This document shows positions 8,364 through 17,259 of a DNA stretch of 64,000 bases, in pieces. The stretch's first letter is position 1; the number at the start of each line of letters is the position of its first letter. Position numbers and translations under genes: made by a program. The notes beneath the pieces were generated by a model. It was given only the letters and a program-made list of their open reading frames with translations, searched no databases and was not told where the DNA came from. The DNA lies in assembly GCF_002939385.1 (NCBI RefSeq), contig NZ_MULI01000009.1, forward strand, positions 91,824-155,823, read 5' to 3'. This DNA comes from Streptomyces sp. MH60 (GTDB lineage Bacteria; Actinomycetota; Actinomycetes; Streptomycetales; Streptomycetaceae).

Positions 8364-9898
8364 GCGGCGCCAGGAGCGCGGCGGATGTGCTGCCCGGTAC
8401 AGATGTGGCAGCGGGGCAGTTGGGCCAGCGGGAGCTGGAGAACTACCTATGGGGAGCGGCTGTTCGGCTGCGGGGGCTCATCGACGCGGGCGACTACAAG
8501 CAGTTCATTTTCCCGCTGCTCTTCTTCAAGCGGATCTGTGACGTGCACGACGAGGAGCGCGAGCAGGCCCTGGCCACGTACGACGGGGACACGCAGCTTG
8601 CGGCGAAGGAGGAGAACTACCAGTTCCAGATCCCCGACGGTCACCACTGGGCAGATGTTCGGGAGGCCCGCTCCGGACTCGGCTCGGCGCTTGCCCAGGC
8701 CATGAAGGCGATCGAGAAGGCCAACCCGGACCAGCTCTCGGGGGTCTTCGGTGACGCGCAGTGGACGAACACTGAGCGGATCTCTGATGCCACGCTTCGT
8801 GACCTTCTGGAACACTTTTCCACCCAGGTCCTGTCCTTGGCCCGGGTCCCGGAGGACGAACTCGGCCGAGGCTACGAGTACTTGATCAAGAAGTTCGCGG
8901 ACGACTCCGGTCACACGGCCCAGGAGTTCTACACCAACCGGACACTGGTCCAGCTCATGACCCGGATGCTGGAACCCGAGCCCGGAGAGACGGTTTACGA
9001 CCCCACCTGCGGCACGGGCGGCATGCTGGTCACTGCAGCAGCCGAACTGAAACGGCAGGGGAAGGATCACCGGCGGCTCCACCTGTACGGGCAGGAGTTC
9101 AACGTGATGACCTCCTCGATCGCCCGCATGAACCTCTACCTGCACGGAATCGAAAACTTCCGCATCGAGCGCGGGGACACACTCGCCGAACCACTGTTCT
9201 TCGAAGGCGACCAGCTGCGGCGCTTCGACGTGGTGCTCGCCAATCCCCCGTATTCGATCAAGCAGTGGAACCGGCCGCTCTTCGCCAAGGATCCCTACCA
9301 GCGCAACATGTGGGGCGTGCCTCCCCAGGGCAGAGCGGACTACGCGTTCTTCCAGCACATCGCCGCCTCACTCGCCCCCGGGACGGGCCGGTGCGCCATC
9401 CTCTTCCCCCATGGGGTGCTCTTCCGGGAAGACGAGCGGGCCTTGCGGGAGAAGCTGATCGAATCCGATCTCCTGGAGTGCGTGATGGGACTCGGGCCCG
9501 GGCTCTTCTACAACTCTCCGATGGAGGCGTGCGTGGTGGTGCTGCGCACCCAGAAGCGGCCGGGCCGGGAGGGGAAGGTCCTCTTCATCAATGCGGCACA
9601 CCTGTTCGAGCGGGTGCGAGGCCAGTCGTTCCTGAGCGAGGAGCACATCGCGGAGATTCTGGCCGCGTACCGCGAGTGCCAGACCATCGACGGCCTTTCG
9701 CGGGACATGGACCGGGACACGCTACTTAGCAGAGGAGCCGACCTCGCAATAAGCCGCATCGTCGGTGCTCCGTCATCAAGGGGTGCGAGTCCCGGCGAGG
9801 TGCCCCTGCGGCAGGCGCTTGAGGAGTGGGACGTACGCACCGGCGACAAGACTCGTCGCGTGACCCAGCTGATCACAAAGCTGAAGGGAGGGGAATGA
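8360..9898 (+). CDS. hsdM: Type I restriction-modification DNA methyltransferase subunit, second paralogue
   Basis: 512 residues from ATG 8360, coupled to the previous hsdM by a 4-bp overlap. Same architecture: N-terminal domain (LENYLWGAAVRLRGL ... FPLLFFKRICDV), YDPTCGTGGM at about 213-222 and NPPY at about 295-298, so the methyltransferase motifs are intact. By eye the two HsdMs share roughly half their residues over their full length (for instance EYLIKKFAD, EPGETVYDP, SIARMN/GIARMN, LHGIE). This is an old duplication or co-inherited pair rather than a recent tandem copy. The stop overlaps hsdS (ATGA). The usual complex is M2S; this pair suggests an M-M'-S heterotrimer, which is inference. 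Confidence 0.93.
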   Translation: MSGARSAADVLPGTDVAAGQLGQRELENYLWGAAVRLRGLIDAGDYKQFIFPLLFFKRICDVHDEEREQALATYDGDTQLAAKEENYQFQIPDGHHWADVREARSGLGSALAQAMKAIEKANPDQLSGVFGDAQWTNTERISDATLRDLLEHFSTQVLSLARVPEDELGRGYEYLIKKFADDSGHTAQEFYTNRTLVQLMTRMLEPEPGETVYDPTCGTGGMLVTAAAELKRQGKDHRRLHLYGQEFNVMTSSIARMNLYLHGIENFRIERGDTLAEPLFFEGDQLRRFDVVLANPPYSIKQWNRPLFAKDPYQRNMWGVPPQGRADYAFFQHIAASLAPGTGRCAILFPHGVLFREDERALREKLIESDLLECVMGLGPGLFYNSPMEACVVVLRTQKRPGREGKVLFINAAHLFERVRGQSFLSEEHIAEILAAYRECQTIDGLSRDMDRDTLLSRGADLAISRIVGAPSSRGASPGEVPLRQALEEWDVRTGDKTRRVTQLITKLKGGE

Positions 9899-11094
9899 AC
9901 ATGCAGCAAGAGGCTTGGCGCACGGTGCGATTTGGATCGCTGGTCCGGCAGGTGAAGGAATCGACAGATCCGATGGCAGATGGGTTGGAGCGATTTGTAG
10001 CCGGTGAGCACATGGACTCCCGGCAGCTACACATCAGCCGTTGGGGAGAAGTGAAGGGGAGCTCCCTCGGACCTGCGTTCCACCGCAGGTTCCGTCCCGG
10101 TCAGGTACTCTACGGGTCCCGGCGGACATATCTGCGCAAAGTATCCTATGCGGAATTCGACGGTGTATGCGCGAACACGACATTCGTGGCGGAAAGCGCA
10201 GAGCCGGGTGAGCTCCTCCCCGACTTTCTACCCTTTGTGATGACGGCGGATCCTTTCCACCGACACTCCGAGTCGTGGTCGCGAGGATCGGTGAACCCCT
10301 ATGTGAACTGGCCTGATATCGCGAAATACGAGTTCCCTCTTCCGCCACTGTCCGAACAGCGGCGGATCGCTGACCTCTTGTGGTCGTTCGAGCGCGCCGC
10401 GCGGGTGAAGGCGACCGCGTTGAAGGCCGCCCGGCAGGCAGAACTTGCAGCACTGGCCGAGCTGTACGACGAGCCGGAGTGGCCGGTGCGGCGGGTGGAC
10501 GAAGCGGGGGAAGTGCAGCTGGGTATGAAGCGTGAGCCGAAGGTGCACGAGGGTACGGATCTGCGTCCCTATCTCCGCGTCGCAAACGTCGGCGACGACC
10601 AGCTGTCGCTGGATGACGTACTGGGGATGAACTTCGATTCTGACGCTTTTGCTAAATATGCACTGCGACCGAAGGACGTCCTGCTGGTTGAAGGCAACAG
10701 CAGCCGTAACCAGGTCGGACGGGCAGCAATGTATCGCGGAGAGATCGAAGATTGCTGTTTCCAAATGACGTTGCTGCGCTTCCGCGCCGGCGGTGAGGTT
10801 CTGCCAGAGTTTGCGCTTGGCTGGTTCCGCCGCTGCCAGCACTTCGGGGCCTTCGCCCGGGTGTCCGCCGGCACCAACATCGCCCACCTCCCGGCTGGCC
10901 TCCTCTCAGCACAGCCAATCCCCGTCCCACCGCTCTCCGTCCAGCGACGTGTCGTCGAGCGGCTCGAAGCCGCTCGCGAACTGCGCACCACCCTCAGCGA
11001 GGACCTCGCCCGTACCCGTAACCTGATGCAACGCACCTTGAACGTGTTGTTGCAGGGCCCGGGCGCCTCAGCGGACGCGGCGACGGCGGCATAG
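9895..11094 (+). CDS. hsdS: Type I restriction-modification specificity subunit
   Basis: 399 residues from ATG 9895, overlapping the second hsdM by four bases. It has the two-fold layout of HsdS. Target-recognition domain 1 occupies about residues 1-145, followed by a conserved helical spacer beginning PPLSEQRRIADLLWSFE. Target-recognition domain 2 occupies about 200-340, followed by a second spacer beginning PPLSVQRRVVERLEAA. HsdS sets the bipartite DNA sequence recognised by both methylation and cleavage. The two recognition domains differ, so an asymmetric bipartite target is expected. Composition is somewhat less GC-rich than in the methyltransferase genes, as is common in recognition domains. 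Confidence 0.92.
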   Translation: MNMQQEAWRTVRFGSLVRQVKESTDPMADGLERFVAGEHMDSRQLHISRWGEVKGSSLGPAFHRRFRPGQVLYGSRRTYLRKVSYAEFDGVCANTTFVAESAEPGELLPDFLPFVMTADPFHRHSESWSRGSVNPYVNWPDIAKYEFPLPPLSEQRRIADLLWSFERAARVKATALKAARQAELAALAELYDEPEWPVRRVDEAGEVQLGMKREPKVHEGTDLRPYLRVANVGDDQLSLDDVLGMNFDSDAFAKYALRPKDVLLVEGNSSRNQVGRAAMYRGEIEDCCFQMTLLRFRAGGEVLPEFALGWFRRCQHFGAFARVSAGTNIAHLPAGLLSAQPIPVPPLSVQRRVVERLEAARELRTTLSEDLARTRNLMQRTLNVLLQGPGASADAATAA

Positions 11095-11139
11095 GCCGAC
11101 ACGGCAGTAGGTGGGACATGGGGCGAGGGACAGCTGACG

Positions 11140-14097
11140 GTGAGTGAGGGGCGGGGGATGTTCAGGGAGAAGGACACGGTCCAGGCGTTCGTAACCGACC
11201 GGCTCACCGCCCTTCCGGATCTCGCGTGGGCCCGTCGGGGGACGCAGCTGGACCGGACCGAGCAGGATGTCCTCGTCGAGTCCGAGGTGCGCGACGCGTT
11301 GGTCCGTCTCAACCCGGCCATCGCCGCTGACCCCGAGCTCGCCGACGAGGTGCTCTACCGGCTCACCGGGCTGATTCGTTCGGCACGTGGCGAAGGCGTA
11401 GTCAAGGCCAACGAGGACTTTCGTTCCTGGCTGCTCGGAGAGCGCACGATGCCCTTCGGGCAGGACCACGAGCATGTCACTGTCCGTCTGGTCGACTTCG
11501 ATAACCCCGCCCGCAACCGCTACCACCTCAGCACGGAGGTCAGCTTCTGCCGTGGTACGACCCGGCGCCGTTTCGACCACGTGCTGTGGGTCAACGGGAT
11601 TCCTGTGGTGGTGGGTGAGGCGAAATCCGCTACGCGCCCGGGTATCACCTGGGCCGACGGGGCACTCCAGGTCGATGGCTACCAGAACGACGTACCGGAG
11701 TTCTTCGTCCCCAATGCCTTGTGTTTCGCCACCGACGGGCGTGACCTGCGCTACGGAAGTCTCCGGCTGCCCCTTCACCTGTGGAGCCCGTGGTGGTCGC
11801 CGGGGCTGCGCGAGGAGCATCCCGAGGCCGGCCCCGGGTACCTCCGTCAGGCCGTCGACGGCCTGCTGAATCCGTCGACAGTTCTCGACATCATCCGGAA
11901 CTTCACGGTCTACAGCACTGATGACCGTCACCGGAAGATCAAGAACATCTGCCGCTATCAGCAGTACGAGGCCGGCAGGCGGATGGCCGACCGGGCAGCT
12001 GCCGCAGTGCATAACGCGGACGCTCCGCGGAAGGGTCTGGTGTGGCACTTCCAGGGCTCCGGCAAATCCCTGCTGATGGTGTTCACGGCTCAGGCGCTGC
12101 GTACCGACCCGCGCACCGGCACTCCCACAGTGCTGATAGTCGTGGACCGGCTGGATCTCGATACTCAGATCACCTCCACCTTCGGCGCCTCGGACATCCC
12201 GAACGTGGTCACGGCGGGCTCCGGCGACAATCTCGGGGAGATGCTCGCGACGGGCCAGCGGAAGATCATCGTCACCACCGTGCACAAGTTCAAGAATCTG
12301 GACCGGGTTCTGTCCGCACGCCGTGACATCGTCTGCCTGGTCGATGAGGCGCACCGCACGCAGGACCGGGATCTGGGGCAGAGGATGCGCGAGGCTCTGC
12401 CCGGTGCGGTTTTCTTCGGTCTCACCGGAACCCCTGTCAACCGAAGCGACGTCAACACCTTCAAGACGTTCGGTTGCGAGGAAGACGAAGGCCGCTACCT
12501 CTCGCGGTATACCCAGGCCGACTCCCTTCGTGACGGAACCACACTGCCGCTGCACTTCGAGCCGCGGGATGCGCGTTTCCGGATCGACGGCGAAGTCCTC
12601 GATGCCGAGTTCGAGAAACTCGCAGAGCGGCTCTCCCCTCGTGAGAAGGCCGCCATGGCCAACCGTGCCGCGCGCATGGGGGCGTTGATCAAGGCCCGCA
12701 AGCGCATTCGCATGGTGTGTGAGGACATTGCGCGGCACTTCCGGGAGAAGGTGGAGCCCGAGGGTTTCAAGGCACAGGTCGTTGTCTTCGATCAGGAGGC
12801 ATGTGTCCTGTACAAGAAGCACCTGGACGCACTGCTGGGACCGGAGACCAGCGAGGTCGTGATGTCCACCCAGGGGCAGCCGAAGGAAATCCAGGAGCGT
12901 TTCGGAAGGGACAAGGACGAAGAGGCGGCACTGCTGGATCGCTTCCGCGACCCGGACGACCCGCTGAAGATCCTTGTCGTGACGGCCAAGCTGCTCACCG
13001 GCTTCGACGCCCCGATCGCCCAGACGATGTACCTGGACAAGGTCATGCGCGACCACACGCTCCTCCAGGCCGTCTGCCGGGTGAACCGCCCCTACCGGCG
13101 GCCGGGCAGCGAACAGGCCAAGTCGCACGGTCTGATCGTGGATTACCTCGGTGTTTTCGCCCGCCTCGGACAGGCGATGCGCTTCGACGAGCGGGCCGTC
13201 GAGCGTGCGGTGACCAGCATCGAGGGCCTGTGGGACGAGTTCCCCGGGGCTCTGCGCGCGTGCCTGGAGTTCTTCTCGGGGGTGGACCGTGCCGAGGATG
13301 GCTACGAGGCGCTGTTCGCGGCGCAGGACAAGCTGCCCGATGCCGGGACCCGACAGGCGTTCGCGGAGGCGTTCGCCCGGCTGGCCCGGTTGTGGGAGGC
13401 ACTCGCCCCGGACCCGCGGCTGAGCCGGCACGTTGACGACTACCGCTGGCTTGCGAAGGTTCATCAGTCCGTGCGTCCCAGCCATGCCACGAGCCCTCTG
13501 CTGTGGCGGGTACTCGGCCCCAAGACGCGCGAGCTGGTCAACGCCCACATCCACACCGACGTGCCGCCCGAACCACTGGAGACGCTCGTCATCGATGCCA
13601 GGATGGCCGAATATCTGCAGAGCGTCCCCGAGCGGGGTATCCGGCAGCTTCAGCCCCGGCTTCAGGACCGGCTCGGCAAGCGCCGTGGTGAGCCGCGCTT
13701 CGACTCTCTGGCGCAGAAGCTGGAGCGGCTGCGTCAGCAATACGAGGCTGGTCAGCTGGTGAGCCGGGAGTATCTCTACCAGTTGCTGGACCTCGCGGAG
13801 CAGACCGCGCGGGCAGAGTCTGACGAGAAGCAGCAGGACCCCAGGGAGCAGGGCAAGTACGCTCTCACCCGGCTGTTCGAGTCGTCCCGCCCTGAGGGCA
13901 CCCCCGTGGCGGTCGCCAAGCTCGTCGAGGAGATCGACAGCATCGTCGAGGCGGTGCGGTTCCCAGGGTGGCAGCACACCGCGGGCGGCGAGCGCGAGGT
14001 GAAGAAGGCGCTGCGCCGCACGCTTGTCCGCTACCAGCTACAGCGGGACGAAGAACTGTTCCAGAAGGCGTACGACTACATCCGGCAGTACTACTGA
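11140..14097 (+). CDS. hsdR: Type I restriction enzyme, endonuclease/translocase subunit
   Basis: 985 residues from GTG 11140; ATG 11158 is an alternative start. The N-terminal PD-(D/E)XK nuclease has Asp in RRFDHVLWVNG and ExK in VVVGEAKSA (about residues 145-163). The SF2 translocase follows: Walker A FQGSGKS at about 304-310, DEAH at about 402-405 (LVDEAHRTQ), GLTGTPV at about 427, and helicase motif VI-like LLQAVCRVNRPYR near 645. The C-terminal helical part probably binds the MTase complex. It translocates DNA on ATP and cuts away from unmethylated sites. It lies 45 bp after hsdS, same strand. All key residues appear intact and the length is normal. Confidence 0.94.
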   Translation: MSEGRGMFREKDTVQAFVTDRLTALPDLAWARRGTQLDRTEQDVLVESEVRDALVRLNPAIAADPELADEVLYRLTGLIRSARGEGVVKANEDFRSWLLGERTMPFGQDHEHVTVRLVDFDNPARNRYHLSTEVSFCRGTTRRRFDHVLWVNGIPVVVGEAKSATRPGITWADGALQVDGYQNDVPEFFVPNALCFATDGRDLRYGSLRLPLHLWSPWWSPGLREEHPEAGPGYLRQAVDGLLNPSTVLDIIRNFTVYSTDDRHRKIKNICRYQQYEAGRRMADRAAAAVHNADAPRKGLVWHFQGSGKSLLMVFTAQALRTDPRTGTPTVLIVVDRLDLDTQITSTFGASDIPNVVTAGSGDNLGEMLATGQRKIIVTTVHKFKNLDRVLSARRDIVCLVDEAHRTQDRDLGQRMREALPGAVFFGLTGTPVNRSDVNTFKTFGCEEDEGRYLSRYTQADSLRDGTTLPLHFEPRDARFRIDGEVLDAEFEKLAERLSPREKAAMANRAARMGALIKARKRIRMVCEDIARHFREKVEPEGFKAQVVVFDQEACVLYKKHLDALLGPETSEVVMSTQGQPKEIQERFGRDKDEEAALLDRFRDPDDPLKILVVTAKLLTGFDAPIAQTMYLDKVMRDHTLLQAVCRVNRPYRRPGSEQAKSHGLIVDYLGVFARLGQAMRFDERAVERAVTSIEGLWDEFPGALRACLEFFSGVDRAEDGYEALFAAQDKLPDAGTRQAFAEAFARLARLWEALAPDPRLSRHVDDYRWLAKVHQSVRPSHATSPLLWRVLGPKTRELVNAHIHTDVPPEPLETLVIDARMAEYLQSVPERGIRQLQPRLQDRLGKRRGEPRFDSLAQKLERLRQQYEAGQLVSREYLYQLLDLAEQTARAESDEKQQDPREQGKYALTRLFESSRPEGTPVAVAKLVEEIDSIVEAVRFPGWQHTAGGEREVKKALRRTLVRYQLQRDEELFQKAYDYIRQYY

Positions 14098-14219
14098 GGC
14101 GGACCTCGGACCATGACCCACCGGATGTCAGTGCCCGGCCTTATCGTGCCATCAGGCATGGGCTTCAACCGCGCCTACCAGGCCACCACCCATCCCAGGC
14201 TCGAGAGGGGGCGAGCGTC

Positions 14220-15458
14220 ATGACCCCGGCTCACGACCTGCGCGCGTCGGCGACACGGCCCACCGTCGTGACCGTGCGCGAGGCGCTCGCCCAGCTCCAC
14301 GACGGAAAGCTGCGCCAAGCGTCAGAGCCGTCCATCAGCGCAGAGTGGTCGGATCACCACAAGCATGTGCTTCTCGACTCCGTCCTGCGCGGCTGGCCAA
14401 TCGGCACACTGCTCGTCGCCCGTGAGGCGGATGGATCCAGAGTCTTGCTGGACGGACAGCGACGCCTGGCGGCACTCGAGGAGTTCGTACGCGGCGACCT
14501 GCTGCTCGACGGCAAACTCACGCCCCCGGTCCGTGAGCTGCGAGAATCCGACGGCAAGACATATCACGCTCTGCCGCAGGGGCTGCGTACCACGATCGAC
14601 GACTATCCGCTCGTGCTTCTGGAGCTCAACGAGCTGCCCCCCGCCGAGCTGCGTACGGCGGTGCTGCGCCTCAATCCTCATGGCGGACTGACCGAAGCGG
14701 GACGCATGCTCGTCGAGTCGGGCTCGTTCGGCGAGCAGGTCCGGGTCCTCGTGGCCGCCGCGGCCGACTGGGGTATGGGCGAGGAGCGCATTGGCTTCGG
14801 GAACGTCGGCCTGGCCTACGAGGACGTGATCAGCAGGGTATTGGTCGCCGTGGAAGCAGGCAGCGTCCAGGCTGCTGCGGTCGGCAGCGAGCAGCTGAAC
14901 AACCGGCTGCGCTCTGCTGATGCGGTGGCCGACCACACGCGAGACGAGGTGGCTGACGCTCTCAAGGGATTGCTCTCCTTGCCCGCACTCGACATGCCGG
15001 CAGTCCGGTTCACCAAACCGACTCTGCTGACCTGGACGCTGGTCATGGTCCATGCCCGGCGTGCCTTCGGGGCCGGCGCCGAGCACCATCTTGGGTATCT
15101 CCTCGAATGGCTGGAGCCCGAGCGCCGGAAGCTGGCTGCCGAGCTCGGGCCGGGAGCAGCTCCTCCACTCAGGTCCGCGTTCCGTGAGCTGCCCTATGCT
15201 GCGTTGCTTGAGCGGTTCAACGAGGTAGCCGCTGTGGGCGCGAACACACCCGAGGCGACGGTGCTGCGGGACGCCATTGGCTGGCTCTTCCTTGTGGCGA
15301 CAGGCGGCGCCCCGTCGCGCCGGGTCTCCCCCGTGCCTGACGTGCTGCGCATGTACGCGGCACTGACCAGCGCGGGAGACGCGCCGTTCACTGAGGACAG
15401 GATCGACCAAGTGCTGTGGGAAGACGGGGCCTTGAAGTCCTGGGGGGAGTGGCGTTGA
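14220..15458 (+). CDS. DUF262/ParB-like nuclease-fold protein
   Basis: 412 residues from ATG 14220, with GAGAGGGGGCGAG just upstream. The N-terminal 140 residues fit DUF262: VREALAQLHDGKL, HVLLDSVLRGWPIGTLL and the hallmark LLDGQRRLAALEEF with Asp at about residue 78. In this family the DGQxR motif is required in GmrSD and related defence proteins. The remainder is helical and I see no DUF1524 HNH domain, so only the S-like half may be present. It follows hsdR after 122 bp and overlaps the next ATPase gene. The close linkage suggests that the DUF262 and ATPase proteins work together and, less surely, with the type I system. Confidence 0.75.
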   Translation: MTPAHDLRASATRPTVVTVREALAQLHDGKLRQASEPSISAEWSDHHKHVLLDSVLRGWPIGTLLVAREADGSRVLLDGQRRLAALEEFVRGDLLLDGKLTPPVRELRESDGKTYHALPQGLRTTIDDYPLVLLELNELPPAELRTAVLRLNPHGGLTEAGRMLVESGSFGEQVRVLVAAAADWGMGEERIGFGNVGLAYEDVISRVLVAVEAGSVQAAAVGSEQLNNRLRSADAVADHTRDEVADALKGLLSLPALDMPAVRFTKPTLLTWTLVMVHARRAFGAGAEHHLGYLLEWLEPERRKLAAELGPGAAPPLRSAFRELPYAALLERFNEVAAVGANTPEATVLRDAIGWLFLVATGGAPSRRVSPVPDVLRMYAALTSAGDAPFTEDRIDQVLWEDGALKSWGEWR

Positions 15459-16933
15459 GCCGGGACGCAGAGGATGAGGAGGTCCTCCGCCGGGCCCAGA
15501 TCAAGAATCACTACCGCAAACTGGCCAGTGGCCAAGTGCGTTCACCGCTGCGCAGGGTTGAGATCGACGGACATGCGCACCTCGGCTCGCTGGTTGCCGA
15601 GATGGCGCCGGGTATCACACTCCTGTGCGGGGTCAGCGGCGCGGGCAAGACGCAGTTCCTGCGAACGCTCGCCCGCCATCTGCGGCATGAGACTTCACTG
15701 GACGGCGTACCGCACCCCACTGCCGTGCGGCTGATGGGCCAGTCCAGGCACCAGAAGAGCGATCGCAGCAAACCGGTGACGGGCGACGTGGAACTGGCCG
15801 AGGCCAAGGCCCCGTGTGTGTACGTCGACACCGCACGGGAGTGCTTCGATGTACTGGCCCAAGTGAGCCGAGTGCCGGCACACGAACTTGAAAGCGAACG
15901 TGCTACAGCCGAGAAGGCTCCCCGCAGTGCCTGGTTCGACCAGGCCCTCGGCAGCATCATGGGGCGCCCCTACGATCTGGTCACACACCAGGAGCTGGAC
16001 CGCCGTTCCCCGACCTCCGGCGAGGCACCCACATGGTTCTATTACGAGCTCGGGCGCCACGGCGACACCTACGGTCCCGAACAGATGAGTCTGGGTGAAC
16101 TCGCCGCCTGCGTCATCCTGCGGGCCCTGCGCGGAGTGGCGCGCGGGAGCATTGTGCTGCTGGACGAACCCGAGAACTTTCTCTCACCCCGCGCGCGCGA
16201 ACGGCTGCTCGACATCATCGTCGCCCGTGCGGTCAAGATGGAGCTGTCCGTCGTCCTCGCCTCGCACTCGCCAGAGTTCGCTTACCTCTTGCCGGGCACC
16301 TCCCTGCGCACACTGGAGCGCGGAGTAGGCGGCGCGGCTCAGGCGACCATCTCGACAGGCGCCATTCCTGCTCAAGTCAGCCGGAAGCTGGGCATGGCTC
16401 CGCGGGTCGAGGCAGTGCTGCTGGTCGAAGACCGCTTCGCGCGGCTGATGCTGGAGGAGCTGCTCCGCTGCCACCTGCCGGAGCTGGCCCCGCATCTGTG
16501 TGTGCAGGATGTGCGTGGCGCCGACACCGCCGTCACCATCGCACGGGTCCTCGGTCCGACCGGACCGGCCGTGGCTTTTCTCGGTGTACTGGACGGCGAT
16601 ACACGCTCTGAACCAGGTCGTCAGGGAGAGTGGCTGGAGTACCTGCCAGGCAACCACGACCCCGAGGCCGTCGTCATGCAGATGCTCCAGACACGCATGG
16701 GGGCAGCGGCCAAGGAACTCGGCGTGACAGAGGATGCCCTGGGGCACGCTCTGGAGGAAGCGCACGTGTGCAATATCCACGATCAGCCTGCCATCGTGAG
16801 TGAACACACGGGCGTGGACGAGGGGCGGCTGATCTCCTTCGCAGTGCGCAGACTCCGCTCTGTGCCGGATCTTCGCAGGGACACCGATCAGCTCATAAAG
16901 CGGATTCGAACGCTTGTGACTACTGCGCCATGA
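15455..16933 (+). CDS. OLD-like ABC ATPase with C-terminal TOPRIM-like nuclease domain
   Basis: 492 residues if TTG 15455 is used. It overlaps the previous stop as TTGA and has GGGGAG five bases upstream; GTG 15449 is possible. ATPase elements: Walker A GVSGAGKT at about 59-66, ABC signature MSLGELAA at about 211, Walker B VLLDEPENF at about 234-242, and switch His in ASHSPEF at about 271. The C-terminal third has a TOPRIM-like arrangement: Glu in AVLLVEDRFA at about 325, and DGD in LGVLDGDT at about 380-382. OLD-family nucleases such as GajA and P2 OLD act in phage defence. The usual helicase partner is absent; a DUF262 gene sits in its place. Confidence 0.78.
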   Translation: MSRDAEDEEVLRRAQIKNHYRKLASGQVRSPLRRVEIDGHAHLGSLVAEMAPGITLLCGVSGAGKTQFLRTLARHLRHETSLDGVPHPTAVRLMGQSRHQKSDRSKPVTGDVELAEAKAPCVYVDTARECFDVLAQVSRVPAHELESERATAEKAPRSAWFDQALGSIMGRPYDLVTHQELDRRSPTSGEAPTWFYYELGRHGDTYGPEQMSLGELAACVILRALRGVARGSIVLLDEPENFLSPRARERLLDIIVARAVKMELSVVLASHSPEFAYLLPGTSLRTLERGVGGAAQATISTGAIPAQVSRKLGMAPRVEAVLLVEDRFARLMLEELLRCHLPELAPHLCVQDVRGADTAVTIARVLGPTGPAVAFLGVLDGDTRSEPGRQGEWLEYLPGNHDPEAVVMQMLQTRMGAAAKELGVTEDALGHALEEAHVCNIHDQPAIVSEHTGVDEGRLISFAVRRLRSVPDLRRDTDQLIKRIRTLVTTAP

Positions 16934-17259
16934 GAGAGATCCGCCATCCTGGTCATGACCGTGTGCGCGGCGCCGGCCGGGAGCGACTTCGTTCCTGGCG
17001 ATCGGAGAGTAGATCGCCAACTCGCCGCCCCAGGTGCTGGGCCGACTCGACGTGCGCCCTGATCCGGTGCTGCCGCAGCAGCACGTCCCGGCCGAGACGA
17101 CGGTCTGCCGACCGCTCACCCGCGTCGGCGGCGGGTTGGGCAGTGGGCGGCTGGCTCACCGACCGTCGACCTGTGCGGCCCCGACTGCGCGGTCTGTCCG
17201 TGGATGGCCAGGGCAACCGGAAGCAGCTGCGCGCACGGGCACCTGGATAGGCTCCACTC
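16934..17259. other. Intergenic gap within the defence block
   Basis: 326 bases with no convincing gene. A plus-strand frame beginning ATG 16930 overlaps the ATPase stop, but its translation is Arg/Ser-rich and looks like antisense. A minus-strand frame containing GGELAIYSPIARNE is short and matches nothing I can name. It may be a remnant, or the promoter region of the next gene. Confidence 0.5.

Noticed and set aside
11068..13977. 969-residue open frame on the minus strand
   Set aside because: It is antisense to hsdR, whose helicase and nuclease motifs are intact; high GC creates long antisense frames, and this translation shows no domain.
16930..17250. Small plus-strand gene overlapping the ATPase stop
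   Set aside because: Although the ATGA overlap is attractive, the translation is Arg/Ser/Pro-rich, matching an antisense shadow.
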